Source: Conchocele bisecta (lineage: Eukaryota > Mollusca > Bivalvia > Lucinida > Thyasiridae). Taken from it: a DNA stretch of 64,000 nucleotides. Of this stretch, positions 1-10,077 are shown one piece after another. Location of the stretch: contig CM055266.1 in assembly GCA_029237695.1 (NCBI GenBank), positions 6,644,064 to 6,708,063 of the forward strand, given 5' to 3'. Every line of letters begins with the position of its first letter. Position 1 is the stretch's first letter. The position numbers and the translations under genes are program-made. A model generated the notes under the pieces. The model was not told the origin of the DNA. It saw nothing but the letters and a program-made list of their open reading frames with translations, and did not search any database.

Positions 1-1569
1 TGTTGTTCATATAATTAATTGAAGCATAAAATGATTAGTTCAAGTTTTCAAATCAAGTACATATAAGTAACTTACTAGAGTAATTGGGCTTATGGCATTT
101 GTGGCCAGTGTAGTTCCGGATCTGCTAGCACACTTATAGTTATAAGTTATGTAACAAGCAGTATCATGTATTAAACAAATGATGCAAGTTGTTTCATTAT
201 CTGAATGACAAACAGTGCATACGCTGATCAAGAATGCTTTGATTGGCAGATTGATCTTTGCAATACGCGATCTATTTTTTTTTTGGCTGACCACGTTTGA
301 CAGCAATTCATCAATAATGTCAATCACGATTAATTTGGGGTCTCCACACACCGAGCTCAACAAAATGACTGTATGATGCCTTGTGCATTGGATTGAGATT
401 CCACATTTGCATCGGTCGTCAAATAAATCAAAATAAGGTTAACATTGGTGCTGGACTTTTGCAATTTGTTTCTTCCACGTTTGTTTGTTGTGGCCGCCAT
501 TTTGTTGCGCCATGTGTCACCAATTTTCTACGAAAAAATCTGACATGATCCGATTGTGTTATGTATAGTGTCTATTGCTACTACGATTATATTAATTGGT
601 GAATTCGGGCGCCGTTCAACTCGTCCTATTTTAACTTAGTTAATTCGACCGCCATTTTATTCAACATGTGCGTTGGTCGAAATAGTAATAATGTTACCAT
701 CTTTTCATTTATTACTTATGATACTGTCCCACATGTAAAATATAAACCTGACACATTCAAAATAATAAAATGTCTGCTGTGCCCCACCCTCCCCCAAGAC
801 CAATTCCACTGTACCATTTGTTTTATCCGTGCGGATAGTCGTTTTCGAATGTCTACGGACGTTTTTCGTTGCATCTCCTTGAGTAGACTCGGGGTCGTCG
901 AAACAAGCAGTTTCACATCGATTTGAATTTAAGAAAATAGACTAGTAATGAGCCTGGATCTCGGGTTCACAAAAGTTTCGCATCGCCGTTTTCCCCCCAC
1001 AATTATTGATTTACCAATCAGTAATATTTTCCGTAAATGACGTGGATTGTGACAACAAATTCAGAGATAAATGGGAATTCAATTCCGGCTCGCGTGAGCT
1101 CTGAAGTTTGTGTTAACTTTCGCCATAATTGATAGGCCCCGTCTTATCCGATTTTTGTTCTCAAAATCAATATGGGCAAAAACGGCCGATGCGATAAGGG
1201 TGGACATTCTAGATTTGGGATCATTAAGTTGAACGGTACTCTAAACATATGCCATGTGGTGGATTACTAGAGTTTCGTATCGAGTTGGACCCATTTTTCC
1301 CCGCTGAGAGTCGGAATCGCTCCCGCTAAATCCTGGAGTTCAAATCGAGTACACCCGAATACTGGTTTCCAGCCGTTATCGGTGAAATACAGCGAGACAT
1401 TGTCCGCAGCTAGAGCCGGGACCAGACTTTGTAAACATTGAATGGCCGACCGCACAGATCATCGGCGATGATTTTGTAGGATTGTATACAAATCTAGCAG
1501 TACGCGACAGACTGAAAATACATTTGAGGAGTACGCTACAGGATAAAAAAGTATTGCGTACCGGACATT
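1..1569. other. Unassigned sequence upstream of DNAJB9
   Basis: No coding region with recognisable domains is visible. The stretch carries GCCGCCATTTT-like motifs near 493 and 648 and a TGACGTGG at 1038-1045. That box lies in an 18-base string shared with a repeat at about 16587. A 5' non-coding exon of DNAJB9 probably lies somewhere in 1-3600, because the ATG exon begins at a splice acceptor, but I cannot place it. Confidence 0.4.
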
Positions 1570-1667
1570 TTAATTGCTTTTTGGTACGCATTATCTCTGA
1601 TTTTAATTGGGTTTTTGTAGTTTTTAATTGCGTATTTACGCAAATACGCACCTTATCTGGACCTCTG
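1570..1667. mobile_element. Family A fold-back element, right-end fragment
   Basis: The segment reads like the right arm of the family A elements at 32632 and 58616: a TGATTTTAATTGGG stretch, then GTATTTACGCAAATACGCA, then a terminal CTTATCTGGACCTCTG. The left arm and central hairpin are missing. Confidence 0.6.
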
Positions 1668-1780
1668 AATGCATTATACTTTGTTTTTAACTATTTCAAA
1701 AAGATGTTGAAATAAATATTGCAATACTATGGAGGTGATCGGTTAGGCAACTGAGACATAATTAATGATTCTCGATCACG

Positions 1781-1988
1781 GTAGTCTCCCTTTATAATAA
1801 TGCTTTATGTATATTAATCGCTTTCCCGCGAGAAATATGTGCTCTATTCTTCCCTTTTTCGGTCAAAATGTGCTTTTTGTATGATATACTAATGATATAT
1901 TGTTGAAAACGTATATAATATAATCATAAATGTTATTTTTAATGAAGATTTGGGTAGATTTGGGCAGATTTGGGTAAATCGTGCTGCC
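1781..1988. repeat. Dispersed repeat with inverted copy in SEC61A intron 1
   Basis: It starts GTAGTCTCCCTTTATAATAA and ends TCGTGCTGCC. The reverse complement of 54881-55030 shows the same order of blocks, including an ATTAATCGCTTTC block and AAATGTTATTTTTAATGAAG. Family unknown. Confidence 0.7.
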
Positions 1989-2050
1989 GGAAGGCTCGAC
2001 TATAGTCGCTGCTTTTTCCGTCTTTGTCTGCCTCATCCGAAATGTCCAAC

Positions 2051-2455
2051 AGTTTGTACAAGTTCCTTCATCATCGTATAACATTAATGTTTGTTCTAGA
2101 TTTTGAAGGGAAAGTGGTATGATTTCATACCATATATGATTGCTTCAATGGTCTTGGACACTTGATACATGTAAGCATTTGTAACACACTCATCACGCCA
2201 TTAACATGACCTTGATCTTTTTTACCATCACATTTTTGCGGAAGTACTTAGACATATTTTGCGTCAAAAAGTTTGTACAAGTTTCTTCATCATCGTATAA
2301 CATTAATATTACTTGATGGATTGCTTCAATATTTGGACACAGAATACATGTAAGCATTTGGAAACACCCATGCCGCCATTAACATTACCTTGTCCTGTTT
2401 GACCTTCACATGGTTTTGGAAACACATAGCCATTTTTTATGTCAAAAAGTCTTCA
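2051..2455. repeat. Imperfect tandem duplication, period about 219 bp
   Basis: AGTTTGTACAAGTTCCTTCA at 2051 recurs almost unchanged at 2270. It is followed in both units by TCATCGTATAACATTAAT, GATTGCTTCAAT, ACATGTAAGCATTTG and GCCATTAACAT in the same order. Two units are present, the second slightly shorter. Confidence 0.7.
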
Positions 2456-2679
2456 ACCTCTGCCTTTTTTCATGTTTTAAGCATACACTTCTCTGACGGT
2501 TTTTGTGATGCTTACTTTAGCACATGCCCATGGCCGTGTTATGGTCAAATGCCTCGTCAGGCGCAACACCATTTCCGTGGCAGAATTCTTGTTGTATCAT
2601 GTTGTAGAATTTTCTATCAATAACAATATAGTGAAGTATGAATGTTAACACCCTGCAGATTGTTCCTTATTTTACTGCC

Positions 2680-2820
2680 GTGTTTTATCTACAATTTTTA
2701 GCCAGTGAGTCAAAATTACTATTTCTGAAAAATCTGAGTCATTCTATGGAAAAATGATAATATTTTAGTGAGTCAAATCTGAAAAATGTGGGTATTTGAC
2801 TTGTGGTAGATAAAACACTG
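2680..2820. repeat. Short inverted-repeat element (GTTTTATCTAC ends)
   Basis: GTTTTATCTAC at 2682 is answered by GTAGATAAAAC at 2807, about 140 bp in all. A diverged relative with the same central blocks (TCTATGGAAAAAT, TTTTAGTG) lies at 58247-58408. Confidence 0.55.
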
Positions 2821-3062
2821 TTTTAGTGCGTGAAATATAAATGCTATTACGTAAATTTATACTGTTAACTGTGGTGTAGCGATATAGTGGAACATGTTGC
2901 CTATAGCATGTTGCCTATAACATGTATAAAGCGGAAAACATGCAGCTAGTTGTTTCGATATAATCTAGATGGTAAGGTGGCGGTTTTCTGTCCATTTTTC
3001 AGTGTGTATAATGTACTTACATGTATTTCTCGATTGGTAATCTGTTGGCTGAATTTTAGTTT

Positions 3063-3441
3063 AGACAATCTCAGCTATACTGTATATGGATGTATTTTAC
3101 TATTTCATCTGTCTTATATTTTCTGTATCCTATCTGAGAGCCGCCCATTGTAAAATGTATTCACAATAACAGCACATTCTGGTGTTTTTTGACGTGCGAG
3201 CAGTTTAATACATTGCAGTTCCGTTAAAAAATCTTGCACAGACCAATAATAAACATGTAAATATACCTACTTTGACCTGGATTATCCTTTTATTCCTTTT
3301 ATTTGCAAAACATGAGGACAGAATGGGCTGTTCTTGTGACCATATTTTACAATGGCCTGGTCTAAGCTAGAAGGATACAGAACAATTAAAAGACAGATGA
3401 AATACGGTAGTAAAATACATCCATATAGCTGAGATTATCTG
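3063..3441. mobile_element. Fold-back element with ~55 bp arms
   Basis: ATCTCAGCTATACTGTATAT and ATTTCATCTGTCTT on the left are answered in reverse complement by AAGACAGATGAAAT and ATCCATATAGCTGAGAT on the right. About 250 bp lies between the arms. No coding capacity is seen. Confidence 0.6.
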
Positions 3442-3624
3442 CTCTTGTTTAATTTCAATATAGAAAATAATGAAAGACGCACAAGTTCTAAACTTTCTTT
3501 CATACTGGTTTAAATTCATGCATCTATATGTTTTCCCATTAGTGAATGTCTAAAGGTTGGCTCAAATACACCACCTCCCTTTCTTTTATATGATGCTATT
3601 TATTTTCACTGCAGATTTGACACA

Positions 3625-3847
3625 ATGCGTTGCGATCAGATGCTAGTGATGTCGGCAATGTGCACGATGTTCACTATGGACGTTCTCATGGTGTATGCCA
3701 AGATGGACTTGTATGAGATTTTGGGAGTGAAACGGAATGCAAAGGAGAAGGAGATTAAGCGAGCTTTCAGAAAGCTGGCTGTGAAATACCATCCAGATAA
3801 AAACAAAGACCCAGGAGCTGAGACAAAATTTATGGAAATTGCCAAAG
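3625..3847 (+). CDS. DNAJB9: DNAJB9/ERdj4 coding exon 1 (signal sequence and most of J domain)
   Basis: ER-lumenal Hsp40 co-chaperone: its J domain stimulates the BiP ATPase, and the family recruits BiP to misfolded clients and to IRE1. This exon encodes residues 1-74 plus one base. The exon opens at an acceptor (TTTTCACTGCAG, AG 3613-3614) ten bases before the ATG, so an upstream non-coding exon is likely. Residues 1-25 are a Met-rich hydrophobic signal sequence; the J domain starts at about 27 (YEILGV) and HPD is residues 56-58 (KYHPDKNK). The donor is GCCAAAG|GTAGAT. Joined with 6073-6609 and 7971-8044 the frame stays open for 277 aa, longer than the roughly 220 aa vertebrate protein. The start at 3625 keeps a complete signal sequence; later in-frame Met codons would shorten it. 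Identity is firm from the J domain plus the C-terminal tail. Confidence 0.93.
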
Positions 3848-3870
3848 GTAGATCCCTCAGTCTGTTTAAT

Positions 3871-4419
3871 TGTGGCTGTGACTGGAGAAATGGGCTTGTG
3901 GGATTCGGGACCAGTGTAGCTCATGATCAAATAGCTCACTCATATATTCTGGTAACATGGTAACCATCTATATTTCTTGTTAGAAGCCCTATAGGTGTTT
4001 CATTGATGAAATGGCAAACACGGCAGATCCAGATCAGACTATATATTGATGCACAGGCTGGTCAGTCGCTGATTTCATCAAAATTGCATAGTATACTTGT
4101 CTAGCAAAGTATACATTGAGGGAGCAATCATTTATTTTTCCCGAAATGCATTATTTGATATAGAACTAACAGCTGCATATATTTGATGATTAAAAGTATG
4201 CAGAATTATTATACTGAATTTATTACATTATCACAGCCAAAATGGCTGTGATAATGTAATAAATTCAGTATAATAAAAATTACGGTAATACATTTATCCT
4301 TAAATTGAAAATTTCTCCCTCAAAGTATACTTTGCAATGTTGGTGAAATAGGCTACTGGATAGATCTACACTGGTCGCAAGCTCATTTTAAAGCCCCACT
4401 TCCCCAGTTACACACACAC
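3871..4419. mobile_element. Family E MITE in DNAJB9 intron 1, split by a family C element
   Basis: It begins TGTGGCTGTGACTGGAGAAA, only 24 bases after the exon 1 donor, and ends in the inverted form CCCCAGTTACACACAC. The internal GATCCAGATCAG block is typical of family E. The element is interrupted at about 4069-4356 by family C, so E was here first. Confidence 0.7.
4069..4356. mobile_element. Family C MITE nested in family E
   Basis: Near-palindromic element with the core TTATTACATTATCACAGCC and its complement, CTCCCTCAAAGTATACTTTG near the right end and terminal GTGAAATAGGCTAC. The left terminus is diverged. Confidence 0.75.
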
Positions 4420-4642
4420 GATTGTGATGGATTTCACTGTAATTTGATTCTGACTGGAAATTGCATGGATAGTCTGTTCATGAATTCAAATCACACAAAC
4501 GTGACTTGGAGTGCTCGCGTGCCTGAAATAAATTGCAACATCTCTAAACCAGATTCACTATGGACCTCAGAGTGTCTGCTTTGGAGATGTAACATTTCAC
4601 CGTACTTTATGCTACTATTTAGATGTCAAATATGTCATGTCA

Positions 4643-4989
4643 CAGAGCTCCAGATAAGTTTTGTATCTAAAGAGTATTACCGGTATACCCAAATATTTAA
4701 AATTCAATGCGTATTTTACTTTTACAAATGTTTTATTGATTTTCTTCCTTATTAAATAGGGAATGAAACAAATTTAAAAATGCACTTATTTGAGCTGCAA
4801 AAAGCAATCGGCTCACCTACCGTAAGTAAATTTTCAACTTTATTACAGTATTTTCACTACTCAATTTGAATATCAATGCATATTTTCACATTGCTGTGAT
4901 TAAAATAATTTTGTTCTCCCACTTTTGATAATCAATGCATATTCTGCTAAATTAAATGTGTAAATAAGGCCAATATGCACCTTATCTGT
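4643..4989. mobile_element. Family B MITE
   Basis: Left end CAGAGCTCCAGATAAGTTTTG minus its last base matches 56283. Internal TTATTGATTTTCTTCC, GAGCTGCAAAAAGCAA and TGATAATCAATGCATATTC follow in family order. The right end stops at CACCTTATCTG and lacks the last ~10 bases. Confidence 0.75.
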
Positions 4990-5140
4990 CACTACCTCAC
5001 AGTAACCTATTTAGATACCAAATACATGTAGGTCATGTCATGCTGTCTGTGAGCACAAGTTCAAGTATTCCCATCATGACAAACTCCAGGAATTGCAATT
5101 TCTAAATTAAATGTGTTTCTCTGGCATTTACACCATGATT

Positions 5141-5316
5141 TAACCCTTTCAACACCACAGGCCTGTATAGTGGTATTGGCAAACAGTGCAAACAGTGTAG
5201 ATCCAGATGAGCCGGCTCGTGACGAGCCGTCTCATCAGGATCTGCACTTTTTGCAAGTAATTTTCATATTTTTGAGAGCGAAAACACCCCCTTTTCATAA
5301 ATGGGCTAGAAAATAA
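5141..5316. mobile_element. Family G half-element
   Basis: Starts TAACCCTTTCAACACCAC and contains the small palindrome GGCTCGTGACGAGCC and CCCCCTTTTCATAAATG. It corresponds to one arm of the full family G element at 28566-29487. The other arm is absent. Confidence 0.65.
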
Positions 5317-5580
5317 TCCTTATTCAACAATAGCAGTAGTTTCACTGTATATACAATTACAGATTTTATAAGTCATGAGATTTGACCGAAAGCATATTTT
5401 GTTATGGTCATCTCTCATGTTTCTCATTAAATAATATGATTCAATTATAAGTTGCATATAAAAACACTAAATGTAAAACAAAATATAAATGATGATGTGA
5501 TACAAAAAACAAAGATGTTGCATTACATAATGTCCATCTCTACAGGATGGCATGTCATTTATTTATCAAATAATCATATA

Positions 5581-5972
5581 CAGGGCTCCAGATAAGCTGC
5601 GTATTTGCTTAAATACCCAATTAAAATTGCCAAAAACCAAATTGAAATCAGAAGAAGCGGGTATCAAAATGCAATAACAATTGTATGGTACCTTTATCAT
5701 GCTGCAGAAAACAATAAGCTCAAACATAGTACATGTATATTTTCCATGAAAACACATCTTGGTATTTCATAGAATTGTCTCCAAGGAGACAATTCTAATG
5801 AAATGCCAAAACATGTTTTCATTTCCAAGCAAACTATTCAATAATTGCTGTCTGTTGATGTGTGAACAGTAGTGTGACTTCATTTTACCCAATTAAGATT
5901 TTGAAATACCCAATTGCTTCAGAATTGATGGAGTGACAATACTCAATTACTAATTCCTTATCTGGAGTGCTG
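5581..5972. mobile_element. Family A MITE, full length
   Basis: CAGGGCTCCAGATAAGCTG at the left end and CCTTATCTGGAGTGCTG at the right. The centre is a hairpin, TAGAATTGTCTCC facing GGAGACAATTCTA, inside longer imperfect arms. No target duplication is obvious at this copy. Confidence 0.8.
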
Positions 5973-6072
5973 ACATGTTTTATGGGCGCTGCAAGAAACC
6001 CAGAACAATGTTATCATATTCGTGTTAAATCAATTTTGTCATAACGTATCACATCATATTGTACTATTTCAG

Positions 6073-6609
6073 CATATGAAGTATTGTCCAATGCGGATAA
6101 ACGTAGACGATATGATCAGTTTGGTGATGACGGTGAGCCAGGTAATGGGAATGGCGATCAGGGATTCCACTTCAATTTCAATGACTTCTTCAAGGGATTT
6201 GACGATGCCCATAGCGCCCACCATCAAGAAAACCACAAGCACCAGGATGATCACTTCAGGTTTCACTTCGGCGGAAATGGCGACTTCTTCAACTTTGATG
6301 ATTTATTTTCTGATGAAGAAGCCAACGATGATGACGATTTTATGACAGCAGATTCCTTTCAGCAATCATTTGGTTTTGGTTTAGATGATGATGATGATGA
6401 TTTTTTCTCGCAGCATAATCACTATGACCATGTACACAACGTGAACAATCATGTGCACAATGCACATATGCACAATCACATGAAGAATCACCAGAGAGCT
6501 CAGCAGATGCACGCGGCAAATATGCATCGACATCAGGAGACTCTTCACCGGCATCAGGAGAATATCAATGTTAACCACATGAATATGAATGAGCAAACAC
6601 AACATCAAG
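6073..6609 (+). CDS. DNAJB9: DNAJB9/ERdj4 coding exon 2 (end of J domain, His/Asp-rich region)
   Basis: Acceptor ATTTCAG|CATATGAAG; the split codon G/CA restores Ala 75 and the J-domain continuation YEVLSNADKRRRYDQFG. Residues 75-253 follow. After the J domain comes a Gly/Asn/Phe stretch. Next are acidic runs, with a six-Asp block from a GAT repeat at 6385-6402. A His-rich segment then spans 6412-6600, with many HxH and HNH patterns (HNHYDHVHN, HNAHMHNHMKNH, HRHQE). The acidic and His runs are far denser than in vertebrate ERdj4 and account for most of the extra length. The donor is CATCAAG|GTACGT; reading on would meet a stop at 6675. Confidence 0.92.
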
Positions 6610-6664
6610 GTACGTTTGTGAATCGGAACGTGTTTTGCATTAACCCTTCACCCGTAAGTAACTG

Positions 6665-6884
6665 GAATGGATTTTGATATGTCAATTTTGCAACCCATCC
6701 AATTGTTACAAAATGATTTTCAGACTAGTCCATTTATGAAAAGGGGGTGTTTTTGCTCTCAAAATATGACAATTACTTGCAAAAAGTGCAGATCCTGATG
6801 TGACGGCTCGTAACGAGCCATCTCATCTGGATCAACACTGCTTGGCAATACCACTATACAGGCCTGTGGTGTTAAAAGGGTTAA
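6665..6884. mobile_element. Family G half-element in DNAJB9 intron 2
   Basis: Matches the right arm of 28566-29487: AATGATTTTCAGA, CCATTTATGAAAAGGGGGTG, GTGCAGATCCTGATG, a GGCTCGTAACGAGCC palindrome and terminal AAAAGGGTTAA. It is the opposite orientation of the half-copy at 5141. It starts about 55 bases after the exon 2 donor. Confidence 0.7.
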
Positions 6885-7013
6885 TATGGTTGTGCTGCTA
6901 TCAGACATTTGTGATTGGCTAGAGAAAAGAGGCGTGTGACCTTTGTCACAAGTCTAGCTCTATATTCATTGTTAAAGGTCAAATAGTGCATAGTGAAGAT
7001 GTTTATGGGGATT

Positions 7014-7415
7014 TAAAGGTACATGCCCACCCAGTAGGCACAAAATGTTGTTTATATTAGAGACATCATCTGAGACATTTTCTGGCAAAATAAACATTCA
7101 TTCACCATTACCCCACGTATTGAAATGTGTCGCCTGAAAAAATAATATTTTCGACAGATTATAAAGTATGATCATCGCACATCAAAAAATAAATACAGCG
7201 AATAAATAGTAATATCCGTTAACATTTTAAGGAAACACAGTTATCGCCCCTGATATCAGTGTGGAAATTACATCTGATATTAAATGTATAATAATGCAAA
7301 TCAATATGTGGGGTAATGGTGAATTAATGTCTATTTTGCCAAAAAATGTCTCCGACGATGTCTCTGATATAAATAATATATTGTACTACTGAGTGGGCAG
7401 GTACATGTACCTTTA
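7014..7415. mobile_element. Family F MITE
   Basis: TAAAGGTACATGCCCACCCA at the left and GGGCAGGTACATGTACCTTTA at the right (quoted to 20 bases or fewer in part). Inner arms ACATCATCTGAGACATTTT and GATGTCTCTGATAT are also inverted. The insertion point is inside GTGAAGATG..GGGGATTTA, a fragment resembling family D. Confidence 0.75.
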
Positions 7416-7500
7416 GCAGGGGTGAATGTTATAATCCATCTGTATTGAATTTGCAATCTCCTCCATACAAGTGTTTTTTACCATATGTGTTACCTTGTCA

Positions 7501-7854
7501 CAGTGCTCCAGATAAGCTGTCTATTTGCTTAAATACCCAATTAAAATTGCCAAGACCCCAATTGAAATCAGAAGTAACGAGTATCATAAAGCAATAACAA
7601 TTTTGTGGTACCTTTATCATGCTGCAGAAAACAATAAACAGACCACAAATATAGCATATTTTTCTTATTTTCCATGAAAACACATCTTGGTATTTCATTA
7701 GAATTGTCTCTAATGAAATACCAAGACATGTTTTTATTTCGAAGCAAAATATTCAATAATTGCTGTCTGTTGATGTGTACACAGTAGTGTGATTTTATTT
7801 TACCCAATGCTGGAGTGAAAATACTCAATTACTAATTATTTATCTGGAACCCTG
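7501..7854. mobile_element. Family A MITE with 6 bp target duplication
   Basis: Ends CAGTGCTCCAGATAAGC and TATCTGGAACCCTG; flanked by TTGTCA at 7495-7500 and TTGTCA at 7855-7860. The central hairpin TTAGAATTGTCTC is present. Confidence 0.85.
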
Positions 7855-7970
7855 TTGTCAAACAAAACAGACATAAACTACATAAATCAATCATCTTGTG
7901 TTGAAATTGTTCTTAACTTCTCAGCATAAACAGGTCATTTGTTTCATGTTTATGTGACACTATTCTGCAG

Positions 7971-8044
7971 GTGGTGGAAGACGGTGCCGTACAGTTACCC
8001 AGCGAGTAGGCAACATGGTGACTACACACACAGAATGCTCCTGA
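7971..8044 (+). CDS. DNAJB9: DNAJB9/ERdj4 coding exon 3 (conserved tail and stop)
   Basis: Acceptor ATTCTGCAG|GTGGTGGAAG. With the last base of exon 2 it reads GGGRRCRTVTQRVGNMVTT and HTECS, then TGA at 8042-8044. This RCxTVTQRxGNMVTT tail is the signature C-terminus of the ERdj4 family and confirms both the exon order and the reading frame across the two introns. Total 834 coding bases in three exons. Confidence 0.92.
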
Positions 8045-8107
8045 AGCTACAACAATTATCGTATGTTACACAGCGAATCACATAGAATGCCCATCGAGTT
8101 ATGAAGT

Positions 8108-8199
8108 AGTTGCGAACGGTAACTCTTGCAATCTACTCCTGTACCGTCCGTAGCCTACGGATGGTACAGGAGTAGATTGCAAGAGTTACCTTCGCAACT
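8108..8199. repeat. 92 bp near-perfect hairpin just after the DNAJB9 stop
   Basis: The left arm runs from AGTTGCGAACGGTAACTC to CCGTCCGTAG. The right arm is its reverse complement with only about three differences, and almost no loop remains. It starts 64 bases past the stop codon, so it probably lies in the 3' UTR. Confidence 0.85.
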
Positions 8200-8404
8200 T
8201 GTTATGAAGCTACACAGATAATCGGCAACGGGGTGAAAAACTGCTAGCGGAATATCCGAATTGCGCATAATTCAGAACTCTGTTTCTATTCACCACTACA
8301 TTGCTACACAGGTGAACGTTGGTAGGATTTGAGCTCGTCCATGGCAATTTCTGTCTGAGAAATTTTCTTGAATTGATTTAGAAGATTTGTAATATCTTCC
8401 ATAA

Positions 8405-8690
8405 ATGAGACAAGACATGTGATTTTGTGCATAACAAGATGTGCGGTATGTCATGAAAAATATTTACAGAAACTGATATTTCTTGTAAATGAGGTCAGAC
8501 ATACTGATGACATTTTCATAGCAGATGCAGAATTCGATTCCGCATTTGCTCTGAAAATTCCGTCAACTTTCAACTGCATTTATAGAAAATATCCTAAATT
8601 TTGTAAAAAGTAAAAACAAATTTATGAGATATCGCACATCTTCTGTCAGAGGTACAAAATCACATAGTTTGTCTCAAATAACATTCCTCA
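8405..8690. mobile_element. Family N inverted-repeat element
   Basis: GACAAGACATGTGATTTTGT, GATGTGCGGTATGTCATG and AAAAATATTTAC on the left are mirrored on the right by GATATCGCACATCTTCTG, GTACAAAATCACATAG and TTTGTCTC. Related copies are at 16512 and 62632. Confidence 0.6.
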
Positions 8691-8726
8691 TTTGCTCCAA
8701 AATGTTTGCCAACTATTGAGGTCAAT

Positions 8727-8926
8727 TGTGGCTGTGATTGGAGAATTGGGTCTTCTATAATTTGAGACCCGTGTAGCTCCTAATCAAATAGCACACTCTT
8801 GTAGTAATAACAACGATCCGGGCGGGTATTTCATTCATAGAATGACATATAGTCCAGAGGACAGGTTGATCGGGATGTACACTGGTCGCAAACCCCATCT
8901 GCCCCATTTCTCCAGTCACAGGCACA
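8727..8926. mobile_element. Family E MITE
   Basis: TGTGGCTGTGATTGGAGAAT at the left; GCCCCATTTCTCCAGTCACA at the right. Internal GTGTAGCTCCTAATCAAATAG and TGTACACTGGTCGCAAA blocks are typical (each quoted in part). Shorter than the copy at 63321. Confidence 0.7.
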
Positions 8927-8949
8927 TTTATGGGAATTATTGTATATAT

Positions 8950-9225
8950 TTGGGCTATGAAACCAATTTATTATTGATTTTATTGCGAAAAAAAAAAATT
9001 CCTATGGGAATTTAACATGGGAAGGAGATGGAGCAGCTGCAGGGGGAGTCAAAAAAGTAAAAAAATCGGAAATTGACTCTGAAACCTGGCTTGGAAATGA
9101 TGTACTAAGAAAACACAGGTTAGATCTTGAAAAGCGGTCTATTCCAAAATTATTTAAAAAAATCTATTTTGAGCCCCATGTTAAATTCCCATAGGAAAAT
9201 ATTTGTTTAGCAATAAAATCAAATA
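8950..9225. repeat. Degenerate relative of family D core
   Basis: TTGATTTTATTGCGAAAA, GGGAATTTAACATGGG, CCCCATGTTAAATTCCCATA and AATAAAATCAA resemble the inner arms of the D elements at 15596 and 28586. The outer ends are missing. Confidence 0.5.
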
Positions 9226-9342
9226 AAAAAATTGTGGAGGGTGACTTGTTATTGATGAAAAAGTACATGCATTTAAATATTTTTAAGATTTAATGTGTTT
9301 AATTGCCGAAAGTTTGTTGCCAGCAAAACGTGGAACTGACAG

Positions 9343-9529
9343 CACAGGCGATCGGTATGTTGATAGGATAGTGTATTATACTTGTTTAGACTTGTAAGAA
9401 AAAAAAAAATGCAGTCTTTAATAGATAAACTGTTACAACAGTTTATCTATTGGAAGACTGCATTTTATATTTTTTTCTACATGTCTAAACAAGTATAATA
9501 CACTATCCTATCAACATGACGATTGCCTG
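9343..9529. repeat. ~187 bp palindrome
   Basis: ACAGGCGATCG, TGTTGATAGGATAGTGTATT, ATACTTGTTTAGAC and TAGATAAACTGTT on the left are all repeated in reverse complement on the right. The centre is AACTGTTACAACAGTT. A few A-tract indels break the symmetry. Confidence 0.85.
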
Positions 9530-10077
9530 TGACTGACAGTAGGTTGTGTTCAGGAATCTGGCAACATGGTTATTGAAACTCAGTGGTGAAAGGGTTAAAC
9601 ATGTGGATAAGGCCATAAAAAAAAGTAATTTGGTTCTCAGATATCGCCGCATCGTGCATTTTATTGTCATGGAGAAATTAAATTGTACTACATGTATAAA
9701 TTAGCCACATTATCAATAAAAAAACTTCCATGCAAAAAGTATGTTAAATGCAATCATGTCTGGTGAAGATTATAGTAATAAGAGGTTATAGTAACTTTAT
9801 AGAACATATTCTTTTTGTTTGAGATGTTTGTCTCTGATTTTTTTCAAGTTGCATAAGGCAACTTGAAAAAAACCAGAGACAATATCTCAAAGATACAAAA
9901 ATAAAATGCAGGGATTCCGCTGGGGAAAAAAAAATCGGCACTTCAAAAAAAAAAAAAATCTCGAAAATTGTAATTTTTTATCGCCAATTGCGAAAGTGAC
10001 GATCGCCAGCGGAATCCCTGAAAATTCCGCATTCCGCAAATCCCATGTCTGAGAACCAAAGTACTTATGGGCTTACA

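Noticed and set aside
1038..1045. TGACGTGG resembling an ATF6/XBP1 unfolded-protein-response element upstream of DNAJB9
   Set aside because: The 18 bases around it (ATTTTCCGTAAATGACGT) also occur at about 16587 in a family N repeat, the site is 2.6 kb from the coding exon, and the true promoter is not located. Kept only as a remark.
3866..4420. Possible tRNA-derived SINE in DNAJB9 intron 1
   Set aside because: Full copies (63321-63558) have matching inverted termini GTGGCTGTGAC/GTCACAGCCAC and no pol III boxes, so a DNA fold-back element fits better.
6610..6677. Continuation of DNAJB9 exon 2 to a stop at 6675
   Set aside because: A GTACGT donor at 6610 and the conserved tail in 7971-8044 show this is intron; at most it is a retained-intron isoform.
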